A DNA stretch of 64,000 bases from Nonomuraea typhae (GCF_009760925.1 NZ_VRLV01000004.1:560308-624307), one strand, 5' to 3'. Positions 52,070-61,349 are shown, numbered from the stretch's first letter. Numbers and translations are program-made. Notes: a model not told the origin generated them from the letters alone.

Positions 52070-53594
52070 CCGAAGCGCCGGATCGGGTTCTCGCCATCCG
52101 CCGCAGGAGGTTGGCCGTGGCGGTCCGGATGCGCGCGTCGGTCAGCAACGCCGGGGTCCAGCCCAGCGTTCCGGCGTTGAACACCCAGGCCCCGCTGGGC
52201 GCCTGGTACAGGCTGGTGCGCTGGATCGTGGTCCCCTGGGTCGTGGCGACCGGCGACTCCGACAGGAACCAGGCCCTGGCCGCGTCCGGCCGAGGCGTGC
52301 CGGGCGCCAGGCCGTCGGCCTCACCGGCGACGAGGCCGGGCAGGGCGTCGCCGTCGCGCACGCCCGTACCGCGCCAGAACCAGTGCCGCGGGTCGCGGAC
52401 GATCAACGGCGCCGGGCTGGTGACGATGCCCAGATACTGCGTGCCCAGCAGGCGCTGCTCGGCGTGCTCGCCCTGGTCGCCCAGAGCGCGCCAGGTGTTG
52501 GTGGAGAGCTCGTCCTGAGGGTCGGGATCGGTTTTGAAGCAGGTGAGGTCGGGCCGGTCCCCGCCGCTGAGGCGGACCCGCCAGTAGACGTTGTTGGCGG
52601 CCAGGAACGCCACGCTCACGCCGGTGTCCACCGCGCCCTCGACGGCGTCGCGCATGCGGCTGGACCAGTATTCGTCGTGCCCGCAGAAGACCAGCGCCCG
52701 ATGCCTGGCCGGCCGTACCCGGCCCGCGTCGAGGTCGGTGCCGGCGGCGTAGGACACGTCGAGGCCCATGGCCTCACTCCACCTGACGAAGGCCAGGTCC
52801 AGGTGGAATCCCGACGGCAGCCCGTGCCAGGCGAAGGGCCGTTCGAAGGAGACGGTCCTGGCCCTGGCCGGGTAGTGCATGACGTAGTTCTTCCCCGGCA
52901 CGGCCTTGGCCTGGTAGACGCCGCCGTCCGGGGCGGGCTGGCCGAGCCGGGCCGTGTCGGAGGCCGGCACGTAGCCGTAGTAGAGGCTGGCCCCGAGGCT
53001 GCCGTCGGCGGGGAACAGGTTGTACGCCTGGTAGGTGGTGAAGGGCAGGATCACCAGGAGGGCGCTCTTCGCCCGGTCGTCGCGCACCACGAAAGGAGCC
53101 TGCCCCCGGCGGCCGTGCGCGTCCACGAACGAGGCGATGTACAGCCCCGACGTCCACGAGCGCGGGACGGTGAACCGCCAGGACGGCTTCCACCCGCACC
53201 GGATGACGCCGTGCTCGCCCTGCCGGGGGATCGGCTGCGGAACCCCGCGCAGCACGGGGCTCCGCACCATGAACCGCGCTCCCGCGCCCGCGTAGTGGCC
53301 GATCCGGTGCACCTCGACGCGGAACGGCATCGCCCGCGAACCGGTCGAGACGTGGAAGGCGATGGACTCGCCCAGGTTGACGCTGGGGGAGGAGGGATAC
53401 CCCTGGATGTCCCGCAGGTCGTCGAAGGAGCGGAGGCGGCCGCCGTTCCAGCCGGGATCGCCCTGGTGCCGGTTCTCCTCCTTCACGGGCGCGGGTTCGC
53501 CCGGGCCGGGTGCGACCGGCGGAAGGGCGAGGCTGCCGATCGCCGCCAGCCCGCCGTGCAGCGCGGTGCGGCGGCTCAGATCTTGTGTCCCCAT
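52056..53594 (-). CDS. Tat-exported N,N-dimethylformamidase beta-subunit-like protein
   Basis: A 512-aa protein. The N-terminus LSRRTALHGGLAAIGSLAL is a twin-arginine signal. The body matches the large-subunit domain of N,N-dimethylformamidase: VHRIGHYAGAGAR, GLYIASFVDAHGR, FCGHDEYWSSRMRD and WVFNAGTLGWTPAL. Purified DMFase is an iron amidohydrolase needing a small subunit, absent here, so the reaction is uncertain. The ATG lies within one arm of a perfect inverted repeat at 53588-53621. No intact partner gene downstream. Confidence 0.8.
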   Translation of the reverse strand: MGTQDLSRRTALHGGLAAIGSLALPPVAPGPGEPAPVKEENRHQGDPGWNGGRLRSFDDLRDIQGYPSSPSVNLGESIAFHVSTGSRAMPFRVEVHRIGHYAGAGARFMVRSPVLRGVPQPIPRQGEHGVIRCGWKPSWRFTVPRSWTSGLYIASFVDAHGRRGQAPFVVRDDRAKSALLVILPFTTYQAYNLFPADGSLGASLYYGYVPASDTARLGQPAPDGGVYQAKAVPGKNYVMHYPARARTVSFERPFAWHGLPSGFHLDLAFVRWSEAMGLDVSYAAGTDLDAGRVRPARHRALVFCGHDEYWSSRMRDAVEGAVDTGVSVAFLAANNVYWRVRLSGGDRPDLTCFKTDPDPQDELSTNTWRALGDQGEHAEQRLLGTQYLGIVTSPAPLIVRDPRHWFWRGTGVRDGDALPGLVAGEADGLAPGTPRPDAARAWFLSESPVATTQGTTIQRTSLYQAPSGAWVFNAGTLGWTPALLTDARIRTATANLLRRMARTRSGASGESG

Positions 53595-53621
53595 TTCCCC
53601 ATGATCATCGGGAAATGGGGA
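53588..53621 (-). promoter_or_regulatory. 12-bp perfect inverted repeat over the start codon of the DMFase-like gene
   Basis: TCCCCATTTCCC (53588-53599) and GGGAAATGGGGA (53610-53621) flank a 10-nt spacer that includes ATGATCAT. On the transcript the downstream arm holds the ribosome site GGGGAA and the AUG. A hairpin would hide both, so this may be a translational switch, or a DNA operator. Confidence 0.55.
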
Positions 53622-53701
53622 TTCGGCCGGTCAGCGGGGCTCTGACAGGGGCAAAGCTCCCCTCAAGAGTCCGGAAGCGCCCGGTCTGACCGGTCGCCGA
53701 G

Positions 53702-54058
53702 TCAGCCCTCGAAGCGGATCGTCGCCCCCTTGCCGGTGATCGACAGGACGCGGTAGTCGAGGCTGTTGAGCCGGCCCCGGCCGCCCTCGCTGATCGTCCC
53801 GGTGAGGCCGGGCGCCTCCACGCGCACCAGGTACTGGCTGAACGTGCTGCTCCAGACCCTGGAGACGCGCAGGCGGCCCAGGCGGTAGCGTGGAGCGACG
53901 CGGAAGCTCACCGCCTTCGTGATCGTGATCTTGCACTTTCCGTCGTAGCAGGCGCGGAGGTTCGGCTTGGCCGCGGCGCTCGCCGGAGCGGTGACGGCGA
54001 ACGGCGTCGCGACCATGACGGCGGCGAGGGCTACGGCGGTGAAGGTCGTACGGCGCAT
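53702..54058 (-). CDS. Secreted hypothetical protein
   Basis: A 118-aa protein from ATG 54058, preferred to 54085 because AAAGGGATG sits just upstream. Signal peptide RTTFTAVALAAVMVATPFAV ending at ASAAA. The mature part has two Cys in ACYDGKCK and is otherwise beta-rich (VSFRVAPRYRLGRLRVSRV). Exported, function unknown. It diverges from the kinase gene at 54184. Confidence 0.7.
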   Translation of the reverse strand: MRRTTFTAVALAAVMVATPFAVTAPASAAAKPNLRACYDGKCKITITKAVSFRVAPRYRLGRLRVSRVWSSTFSQYLVRVEAPGLTGTISEGGRGRLNSLDYRVLSITGKGATIRFEG

Positions 54059-54183
54059 GGCATCCCTTTCAGCGGTATTCGGCATCGTCAGCCCCGATGA
54101 TGCACCGCCCCGGCTGGGACCGGTCCCGGCGCCGCGATGCTAAGACGGCACCGGCACGATTCCGGCGTTCGGAGGGACCTGGC

Positions 54184-56472
54184 GTGGATTCCACGGTCGA
54201 TTGGTTCGCGTCACCACCCGAGGTGATGCGGCAACTGCCCGGCTACCGGATTCTCCGGATCATCTCCCAGACCGCGATGAGCTCGGTCTACCTCGCCGAG
54301 GACCGCACGCTTCCGCGCCGGGTGGTGCTGAAGGTCATGAACCCGAACCTGGCCGGGGACCCGGGCTTCCGCCGGCGGTTCACGCGCGAGGTGGGCATCG
54401 CGGCCGGGCTCGACCACCCGAACATCGTCCCCGTGTACGCCAGCGGCGACGTCAACGGGACGGTCTACCTCGTGCTGCGCCACGTGAACGGCGGGGACCT
54501 CGGCCAGGTGATCCGCGACCAGGGCCGGCTCGGCCTGGCGCGCGCGGGACGCATCGTCGGCCAGGTCGCCGCGGCGCTGGACGCCGCCCACGAGGCCGGC
54601 CTGGTGCACCGGGACGTCAAGCCGGGCAACATCCTGATCGACACCGCCGACCACGTCTACCTGTGCGACTTCGGCATCGCGAAGGTCGAGTCGGCCGCCT
54701 CCCTCACGACCGCCGGCCAGTTCCTGGGGACGATGGACTACGCGGCGCCGGAGCAGTTCAGCTCGGGCCGCATCGATCGGCGGACCGACGTCTACGCCCT
54801 GGGCGCCGTCCTGTACCAGTGCCTGACCGGCGAGAAGCCGTTCCCGCACCGCGAGCCGTCCGCGGTGTTGTGGGCGCACCTGCACAAGGCGCCGCCGAAG
54901 GTCACGCACAGCCGGCCCGACCTGGCCCCGGCCATCGACGACGTGGTCGCGACCGCCATGGCCAAGCGGCCGGAGGAGCGCTTCGCCACCTGCGGCCACC
55001 TGGCCGCGGCCCTTCCCGGCCAGGCGGTGAGGGCCGCGGGCCCCGTGCGCGGGTTCACGCGCACGCACAAGCTGATCCTGGCGGCGCTCGCCGTCCTGGT
55101 CCTGGTCGCCGGGGCCGTCGCGCTGATGCGCCCGTGGGCGGCCGACCCCGCGACGCTGGCCCGCGTGCCGGCCGCGGTGCGCGGGGCGTGCGAGCGGGCC
55201 GGCGACGCGGCGGGCCCGCCGCTGCCGGCCGCGTCGCTGAGCTGCCGGGCGTCGGGTCAGGTCGTCCTGGTCGGGCTGTACGACTCCGACGCCGGCCTGG
55301 CCAGGGCCTACGACCAGGCCCTGCGCGAGGCGAACGTGCGCAGGGAACAGGGCGACTGCTCCAACAAGTCGGGAGCCGAGCACCGCTACCCGAACGTCGG
55401 CGCCCCCCAGGGCCGGCTGCTGTGCTTCGAGCAGAACGCGGCGGCCTGGCTCGTATGGACCGACGACAGGCAGAAGACCCTGGCGCGGATGCGGGGCCGT
55501 ACCGCGGACGTGCTCAAACTCCAGCAGGCGTGGGTCGCCTGGACCAAGGCGCCGGGCTTCCCCGCGAAACCGGAGCAGGAGATCATGAGCCTGGTCGGGC
55601 AGACGGACTGCAAGCGCGCCGAGGCCGGGACGCTGGACCAGTTCCGCGACGTCGTCGCCGGCGTGGTCTGCACGCCGACCGACCAGGGTGTGGACGACGT
55701 CGCCTACTACCGTTTCGCCAGCCTGGACGGGCTGCGCCGCAGCCACGCCGGTCAGGTCGCCAGGATCAAAGCGCCGAAGAAGTACTGCGTGAACGAGAAG
55801 CCCGCGAAGTTCCTGGGCCACTCCACCTACGACAACAAGAGCGTCCGCCTCGGCGAGGTCCTCTGCCACAAGCAGGGCACGCCGGTCGTCGAGTGGACCG
55901 TCGAACCGCTGCTCCTGATGGGCCAGGCCACCGGCAAGGACGCCGAGGACCTCGGCACGTGGTGGGAGGAGTCCCGCGACCCCTCCTCCGCAACGGTGAT
56001 CAAGGCGGCCAACGCCCAGGCCACGCCGCCCTTCCCGACCGAGGAGGAGCAGGCCCTGCTCGCCCGCGTCCCCGAGGCGTCCAAGGTCAACTGCCTGAGG
56101 CCGACCCCGGAACAGGTCAAGAGCAACGTGCGCGAAGCGAAGGTGATCGCGGTGGCGTGCGGCCCCACGGCCGGCGCGGGCGTCGTCTTCTACTACCAGT
56201 ACGGCGACGCCGCCACGATGCGGCGGAACTACGCGGCGGACGCCCCCGACGGCGGCCCGTGCGACAGGGGCTCGCGGACCTTCCGCGGCGACGGCCCGTA
56301 CACGATCGGGGGCAAGGTCGCCGGCCACCTCCTGTGCGGCGAGAGCGGCTCCGGCGAGACGTACCTCTCGTGGACCAACGAAAAGCTGAAGATCCAGGTG
56401 TTCGCGTTCAACACCCTGGAGCGCGGCGTTCTGCTCGATTGGTGGAGAAAGGAAGCAGGACCGATCTCCTGA
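54184..56472 (+). CDS. Receptor Ser/Thr kinase with three extracellular Cys repeats
   Basis: A 762-aa protein. Kinase ~20-275 has VVLKVM lysine, HRDVKPGNILI, CDFGIAK and APEQF. The glycine-rich loop is degenerate (ISQTAMSSVYLAED instead of GxGxxG), so ATP binding may be weak. A transmembrane helix (KLILAALAVLVLVAGAVALM, about 295-315) leads to three tandem extracellular repeats, each with four Cys and a W-T-x-E/D element. GGAGGGACC precedes GTG 54184. A cell-surface sensor is likely; the ligand is not known. A second kinase follows 73 bp downstream. Confidence 0.9.
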   Translation: MDSTVDWFASPPEVMRQLPGYRILRIISQTAMSSVYLAEDRTLPRRVVLKVMNPNLAGDPGFRRRFTREVGIAAGLDHPNIVPVYASGDVNGTVYLVLRHVNGGDLGQVIRDQGRLGLARAGRIVGQVAAALDAAHEAGLVHRDVKPGNILIDTADHVYLCDFGIAKVESAASLTTAGQFLGTMDYAAPEQFSSGRIDRRTDVYALGAVLYQCLTGEKPFPHREPSAVLWAHLHKAPPKVTHSRPDLAPAIDDVVATAMAKRPEERFATCGHLAAALPGQAVRAAGPVRGFTRTHKLILAALAVLVLVAGAVALMRPWAADPATLARVPAAVRGACERAGDAAGPPLPAASLSCRASGQVVLVGLYDSDAGLARAYDQALREANVRREQGDCSNKSGAEHRYPNVGAPQGRLLCFEQNAAAWLVWTDDRQKTLARMRGRTADVLKLQQAWVAWTKAPGFPAKPEQEIMSLVGQTDCKRAEAGTLDQFRDVVAGVVCTPTDQGVDDVAYYRFASLDGLRRSHAGQVARIKAPKKYCVNEKPAKFLGHSTYDNKSVRLGEVLCHKQGTPVVEWTVEPLLLMGQATGKDAEDLGTWWEESRDPSSATVIKAANAQATPPFPTEEEQALLARVPEASKVNCLRPTPEQVKSNVREAKVIAVACGPTAGAGVVFYYQYGDAATMRRNYAADAPDGGPCDRGSRTFRGDGPYTIGGKVAGHLLCGESGSGETYLSWTNEKLKIQVFAFNTLERGVLLDWWRKEAGPIS

Positions 56473-56545
56473 ACCAAGGCGCTGACTTCCCGGTACATCG
56501 CTCGGTAAAGTGCGCAGTGTTCCGTCCCCGCCGAAGGGAACCACG

Positions 56546-58399
56546 GTGCGTCTGGGCATGTCGGTCGGCGGTCGCTACCGGCTCACCAAAGGTCCCATCC
56601 GCAGCCGGACCAGCGAGGTCTGGCTGGCCCGCGACGAGAAGCTGGGCCGCGGCGTCGTCCTGAAACGCATGCTGACCGGCCACGACAGCGTCCGCGGCTT
56701 CAGCGCGCTGCAGGCCGAGGCCCGCGCGCTGGCCCGGTTCAACCATCCGCACATCGTCACGCTGTTCGACGCCGTCCAGGCCGGACGCGGGCGCAGGGCC
56801 ACGTCCTGGCTGGTCATGGAGCACGTCTCCGGCGGCAGCCTGTACGGCAGGCCGGCCGTACCCCCCGAGGTCGCGGCGAGCGTCGGCGCGCAGGTTGCCG
56901 GCGCCCTGGTGGTCCTGCACGCCGAGGGCATCGTCCACGGCGACATCAAGCCCGGCAACGTCGTGGTGACCGGCGACGGCACGGTCAAGCTCGCCGACTT
57001 CGGCGCCGCCTACCGCGTCGGCGGCCAGGAGACCATCACCCCGAACAACGCCATCAGCTACACGCCCGACTACGCCGCCCCCGAGGTCATCCGCGGCCGG
57101 CTGGTGCGGGGCTCGGACGTGTTCTCCCTCGGCGCGATGCTCTACGCGCTCGTCGCGGGCTCGCCGCCGCGGCGGGGGAGCGGCTCGCTCGCGGCGCAGG
57201 GGCGCGTCACGCTCGAGGCCGATCTCGGCGTGCTGGACGGCGTCGTGCGCGCGATGCTCAGCAAGGATCCCGAGGATCGCCCGGTCGCCGCGGAGGTCGT
57301 GCGCCGGATGACGGAGATCGCCGGCGACACGACGGCGGCCGCCCTCGCCCGCGACACGGACGACTTCTGGACGGCCGGGGAGGCCGTCGCCGGGCCCGGC
57401 AGCGTCCTTGTCGCCGCCGTCAGGAACCACCCGCGGGCGACCGGCGTGACCGTCGGGGCCCTGGTGGTGGTGGCGGTGGTCCTGTCCATCGCCCAGCCCC
57501 GCCCGGAGCCCGGCAAGGGCGGCCGCCCCGGGGCGGAGGCGCAGAAGGCCGGGTCCGTCATCGGCGACCCCCGGACGATCGACCCGTGCGCGCTGACCGA
57601 CGCCGCCGCGCTCGGCGGGTTCGGCGACACCCAGCTGGACCCTTCCTACGGCGGCTTCGACCGGTGCGACGTGCTGGTGGATCCGCCGGACGGCGACGTC
57701 GTGGACGTCAACGTGGACTTCAACCGCGACCCGGACACCGAGCAGCCGTCGCCCGTGCGGGCGGTGGGCCGGGTCCGCATCGTGGAACACCGGCCCGAGA
57801 GCGACTCGTGCCAGCGGACGTTGCTGCTGGACGGGGATCGTGACCTCAACGTCCTGGTCACCGCCAAACGCGAGGAGGGCGGCAGGGACGCGCTGTGCGC
57901 CATGGCCGACGTCGCCACCGGCAGCGCCGTGGCCGTGCTGAACCGGGGCCCGCTGCCCCGCCGTACGATCCCTCCGCGGTCGCTCGCGCACAAGGACGCC
58001 TGCGCGCTGCTGCCCGCCCGCGCGCTCGAGGTCATCCCCGGCATCGACGCCAACAGCCCGGAAGCCGGGTTCGGCAGCTGGCAGTGCGCGTGGGAGAGCA
58101 CGACCAGCAAGCTCTGGCTCGACGTCCGCTTCGACCAGGGCCGGCCGCCGAACGCCGCGGACGGTTCGGCCACCCGGCTCAACGGGTATCGCGCCTACCT
58201 GTTCCCCGATGACGGCGACTGCCTGGGCCAGCTGGTCTACCGCACCTACACCAACCGCATCGGCCGGATGGCGGAGACCCTCAACGTCCGCGTCACCGGC
58301 TCGGGCTCCGCCGATCGGCTCTGCGGGCTGGCCAGAAGGCTCACCGGGTCCGCGGCGGTGAGTCTCGGGACGGGTCCCGAAACGGGCAATGGATCCTGA
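56546..58399 (+). CDS. Receptor Ser/Thr kinase with HGD catalytic loop
   Basis: A 617-aa protein. Its kinase domain has KRML lysine and a DFG (LADFGAAYR). The catalytic loop reads HGDIKPGN rather than HRD, a non-RD kinase not needing activation-loop phosphorylation. The glycine loop is also poor (KGPIRSRTSEVWL). A transmembrane helix (TGVTVGALVVVAVVLSI, about 297-316) precedes a ~300-residue extracellular part with two repeats ending in CQRT and LCGLARR. GAAGGGAA before GTG 56546 supports the start. Paired with the upstream kinase and a downstream FHA gene. Confidence 0.88.
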   Translation: MRLGMSVGGRYRLTKGPIRSRTSEVWLARDEKLGRGVVLKRMLTGHDSVRGFSALQAEARALARFNHPHIVTLFDAVQAGRGRRATSWLVMEHVSGGSLYGRPAVPPEVAASVGAQVAGALVVLHAEGIVHGDIKPGNVVVTGDGTVKLADFGAAYRVGGQETITPNNAISYTPDYAAPEVIRGRLVRGSDVFSLGAMLYALVAGSPPRRGSGSLAAQGRVTLEADLGVLDGVVRAMLSKDPEDRPVAAEVVRRMTEIAGDTTAAALARDTDDFWTAGEAVAGPGSVLVAAVRNHPRATGVTVGALVVVAVVLSIAQPRPEPGKGGRPGAEAQKAGSVIGDPRTIDPCALTDAAALGGFGDTQLDPSYGGFDRCDVLVDPPDGDVVDVNVDFNRDPDTEQPSPVRAVGRVRIVEHRPESDSCQRTLLLDGDRDLNVLVTAKREEGGRDALCAMADVATGSAVAVLNRGPLPRRTIPPRSLAHKDACALLPARALEVIPGIDANSPEAGFGSWQCAWESTTSKLWLDVRFDQGRPPNAADGSATRLNGYRAYLFPDDGDCLGQLVYRTYTNRIGRMAETLNVRVTGSGSADRLCGLARRLTGSAAVSLGTGPETGNGS

Positions 58400-58444
58400 A
58401 GGCGCGGGCCGTCCGGTGCCCGTGATCTTCGAAGGAGACTCGCG

Positions 58445-59233
58445 ATGTCTTTCCCCGACACCCTCGCCCGTGGCGTCTCGCCTTCTCCTGCCGGCACCCT
58501 GCACGCCCGCTCCGTCACCGGCGGCGTCCGGGCGGCCCCGCGGCCGGGCGCGACCGTCAAGTTCGGCAGAGCCGGGAAACCGGAGGTGGACCTGGGCGTC
58601 GGTGAGGACGACCTGCACGTGAGCCGCCGGCACGGCGAGCTCACCTACCGCCGTCGGCAGTGGTGGCTGCGCAACATCGGCCAGCAGCTGGTACGGCTGC
58701 CGCGCGGCCGGCTCATGCACACCACGACCGACCCCATCCCGCTGGCCACCGGCTACACGCCCTTGTTCGTGAAGGGCTCCGGCTACCGCGAGCACCTGGT
58801 CGAGCTGTACGTGACCGGCGACGACGACGAGGGCCTGATCCCGCGCCGCCGGGCCGAGACGCTGCCGCCGAAGATCTGGCCGCTCGACGAGATGGAACGG
58901 ATCCTTCTCATCGTCCTGGGCCGGCGGTATCTGCTGTACGAGGAGAACCCGCGCCCTCTGACCTACCGGCAGGCCGCCGAGTACCTCACCTCCATCCGGC
59001 CGGAGGAGAACTGGACCGAGCGCAAGATCGAGGCGAGGGTGGAGACCGTGCGGCGCACTCTGAACAAGATGGCGTTCCCGTATCCGCTGACCCACGACAT
59101 GGGGATGGGGCGGCCCAGCGACAACAGCCTCCTGCACAACCTGCTGAGGGGGCTGGTCGACTCCACGACGCTCGTGCCGCCGGACCTCGAACGGGTGGAG
59201 GACGAACGGGTGGAGGACGATCGTCACGACTGA
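58445..59233 (+). CDS. FHA domain protein, likely reader of the two kinases
   Basis: A 262-aa protein. Residues ~20-95 form an FHA domain: VKFGRAGKP, DLHVSRRHGELTY and RNIGQQLV. The rest is a helical C-terminal extension (PKIWPLDEMERILLIVL, then TYRQAAEYLTSIRP and IEARVETVRRTLNKM) resembling an HTH-like fold. GAAGGAGACTCGCG precedes the ATG. Placed 45 bp after a kinase, it probably binds phospho-Thr on that kinase and may transmit the signal to DNA. Same architecture is seen in other actinomycete FHA proteins beside kinases. Confidence 0.8.
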   Translation: MSFPDTLARGVSPSPAGTLHARSVTGGVRAAPRPGATVKFGRAGKPEVDLGVGEDDLHVSRRHGELTYRRRQWWLRNIGQQLVRLPRGRLMHTTTDPIPLATGYTPLFVKGSGYREHLVELYVTGDDDEGLIPRRRAETLPPKIWPLDEMERILLIVLGRRYLLYEENPRPLTYRQAAEYLTSIRPEENWTERKIEARVETVRRTLNKMAFPYPLTHDMGMGRPSDNSLLHNLLRGLVDSTTLVPPDLERVEDERVEDDRHD

Positions 59234-59444
59234 CCGCGCTCCCGCAGGGCTTCGACGAGGGCGGCCGTTGAGCCTGCCCCTGTCCCATGGCCGAAGAGCC
59301 TTGTCCGGCCGCGTCGCCGCAGGTCGGAGTCCTGTCAGGTGTCCCACGGTGTCCCATCGGCGTCGTCATGGCGAGGCCGTTCGGCTGTGATGGTGTCACG
59401 CCCCCGGGGGAACCGGGGAGCGGACCAGACCAGGAGGAACCGTG

Positions 59445-59900
59445 ATGCAGTCCCGTATGAAGAACCCCGCCTACGTCCTGCCCGGCGCGATGCAGCCGAT
59501 CCAGGACATCTTCAAGGCCGTGCACGCCGGTGGCGTGGACGGGCAGACGCTGGAGCTCGTGCACCTGCGGGTCAGCCAGATCAACGGGTGCAGCGCCTGC
59601 GTCGACGGCGGCGCCAAGACGGCCCGCAAGGCCGGGGTGAGCGACGAGCGGCTGGCCACCGTCGCGGCCTGGCGGGAGGCGCCGTACTTCTCCGACGAGG
59701 AGCGGGCGGCGCTGGCGCTGGCCGAGGCGGCGACCAGGCTGGCCGACCGGGCCGACGCGGTGAGCGACGAGGTGTGGGACACGGCCGCCACGTACTTCGA
59801 CGAGAAGCAACTGGCCGCGATCGTGATGATGATCGGCGTCACCAACCTGTTCAACCGCCTGAACGCCACCACCCGGCAGATCGCCGGCGCCTGGGGCTGA
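59445..59900 (+). CDS. Carboxymuconolactone decarboxylase (AhpD-like) family protein
   Basis: A 151-aa protein. NGCSACVDGGAKTARK contains the CxxC and His-equivalent region of AhpD-like peroxidases, and VTNLFNRLNATT is the usual C-terminal motif. ATG 59445 is seven bases after AGGAGG, better than GTG 59442. It probably reduces peroxides with an electron donor or acts as an alkylhydroperoxidase. The 210 bp upstream hold three TGTCCCA heptamers (59281, 59340, 59350) and no gene. Confidence 0.88.
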   Translation: MQSRMKNPAYVLPGAMQPIQDIFKAVHAGGVDGQTLELVHLRVSQINGCSACVDGGAKTARKAGVSDERLATVAAWREAPYFSDEERAALALAEAATRLADRADAVSDEVWDTAATYFDEKQLAAIVMMIGVTNLFNRLNATTRQIAGAWG

Positions 59901-59906
59901 CCGGCC

Positions 59907-60665
59907 TCAGCCGGGCGGGACGCGGTACACGGACACGTGGGAACTCGATTCGGCGGTGAACTCGGCACCGGACCAGTCCGCGTGCCGGGTCTCCAGCTCG
60001 AACCCGGCCAGCTGGGCCATGAGGTCGAGCTCGGCCGGCCAGATGTAGCGGTGCGGGCTGCGGAACAGCTCGGCCTGCTTGCCCTCGCCGAACCTGAAGT
60101 GATGGGACACCACGTGCTGACGCAGCACGTCGTAGGTGTCCAAGCCGATGTAGCCGGGCTCGCACTGCCAGACGGTGGCCCGCCGGCCCGGTGGCAGCCT
60201 GCGCAGTTCGGGCACCCAGAGCTCGATCACGAACCGCCCGCCGGGCAGCAGGTGGCGGGCGGCGTTGCGGAAGCAGGCGACCTGCTCCGCCTGGGTAAGG
60301 AGATTGGAGATTGTGTTGTAGACCAGGTAGACCAGCGCGTACTTCCCCGGGGCGAGCGCGGTCGCCATGTCACCGGCGATCACGGGGATGGCCGACTCGT
60401 CCGCCTTCGTACGTAGCCGGTCGATCATGGCGGGCGACAGCTCGATGCCGGTGACGGGCACTCCCCGCGCCGCGAGCGGCACGGCCACGCGCCCGGTTCC
60501 GATGGCGAACTCGAGCGCGGGGCCGCCACCGGCGAGCTCGGCCAGGCGGTCCACGGCCGGTCCCAGGGTCTCGGGCGCGAACATGCCCACGCCCGGGGTG
60601 TCATAGTGCTGGGCGGCGTCGAAGTCCCAGATGTCCTCCTGCTGCATGCCGTCAACGATGGTCAT
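59907..60665 (-). CDS. SAM-dependent methyltransferase, class I
   Basis: A 252-aa protein. Motif I is LEFAIGTGRVAVPLA, motif II-like VTGIELSPAMIDRL, motif III LVYLVYNTISNLL and motif IV HLLPGGRFVIELW. The fold is the Rossmann methyltransferase; substrate not predictable. Its stop and that of the facing AhpD-like gene are in a GGCTGA-CCGGCC-TCAGCC hairpin at 59895-59912. ATG 60665 is 43 bp from the DUF6506-like gene stop; both may be one transcript. Confidence 0.85.
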   Translation of the reverse strand: MTIVDGMQQEDIWDFDAAQHYDTPGVGMFAPETLGPAVDRLAELAGGGPALEFAIGTGRVAVPLAARGVPVTGIELSPAMIDRLRTKADESAIPVIAGDMATALAPGKYALVYLVYNTISNLLTQAEQVACFRNAARHLLPGGRFVIELWVPELRRLPPGRRATVWQCEPGYIGLDTYDVLRQHVVSHHFRFGEGKQAELFRSPHRYIWPAELDLMAQLAGFELETRHADWSGAEFTAESSSHVSVYRVPPG

Positions 60666-60708
60666 GGACCTCCGGGTTGTCCATCGAATTGCGCCGTGCG
60701 GACGATCT

Positions 60709-61278
60709 TCAGAACGCGCTCATGCCCACGGGCACGCCGGCGTCCACGGCGGCCCGGATGACCGGCTCGGCGTCGTCCGGGCGGCGCCCGCCGTACAGCT
60801 CGATGAGCTGCAGCCCGCCGGCCATCTCGGCGGCCACCTCGGCCGCGGTGGCGAGGTCGGGCACCGCCACGAGGGTGGTGCGGCCGCCCTCGTCCCGGTG
60901 GCGCACCACGCGGTCGGAGCCGGGGTCGGCGCCCTCGTGCACGATGAGGAACGCCTCGGCCAGGACCTCGCCCGCCTCGAAACGCGCCTTGTAGGAGGCG
61001 ATGGAGGCCAGGGACTCGAAGCCGTAGTAGATCGCGCCGACCGGGGCCCTCTCGCCCAGGACGCGACGCGCCTCGGCCTGCCACACGGCCCCGAATCCGC
61101 CGCACAGCTCGAACCGGTCGGCGCCCTCGTCGGCCAGTTGTCTCACCAGGCCGGCCAGCTGTCCGGGTTCCGGGACGGCGCGGACCCGGGTCCGGCCGTG
61201 CTCGTTGTCGATCACCAGGACGTCGGCCTGCGGGTCCGCCCCGGCCTCTTCGTAAATGATCACTCGGTCCTTGCTCAT
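60709..61278 (-). CDS. DUF6506-like protein with internal duplication
   Basis: A 189-aa protein. The central section (AIYYGFESLASIASYKARF, then AEAFLIVHEGADPGSD) matches proteins annotated DUF6506. It is flanked by two related segments: GRTRVRAVPEPGQLAGLV to GADRFELCGG, and GRTTLVAVPDLATAAEVA to LQLIELYGG. The second segment is thus a repeat of the first. No catalytic residues identified. The gene begins 40 bp below a SoxR-type box, so it is probably induced by redox-active compounds. Confidence 0.75.
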   Translation of the reverse strand: MSKDRVIIYEEAGADPQADVLVIDNEHGRTRVRAVPEPGQLAGLVRQLADEGADRFELCGGFGAVWQAEARRVLGERAPVGAIYYGFESLASIASYKARFEAGEVLAEAFLIVHEGADPGSDRVVRHRDEGGRTTLVAVPDLATAAEVAAEMAGGLQLIELYGGRRPDDAEPVIRAAVDAGVPVGMSAF

Positions 61279-61317
61279 GGTCCTGCTCCCTTCGAGGTGT
61301 CTGAGAGCAGCTTGCTA

Positions 61318-61339
61318 CCTCAACCAATATTGAGGTCAA
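61318..61339 (-). promoter_or_regulatory. SoxR/MerR-type box in the promoter of the DUF6506-like gene
   Basis: On the minus strand CCTCAATATTGGTTGAGG (61335-61318) has perfect 6-bp arms (7 with the flanking A/T) and the 18-bp length of the SoxR site CCTCAA-N6-TTGAGG. It overlaps a TTGACC -35 element (61339-61334), as in MerR-family activated promoters. No soxR gene is in the window, so the regulator would act in trans. Confidence 0.7.
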
Positions 61340-61349
61340 GGAATGCCGG

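Noticed and set aside
59281..59356. Three TGTCCCA heptamers as an operator array
   Set aside because: Spacing is irregular (59 then 10 bp) and the motif is short for a GC-rich genome; chance is likely.
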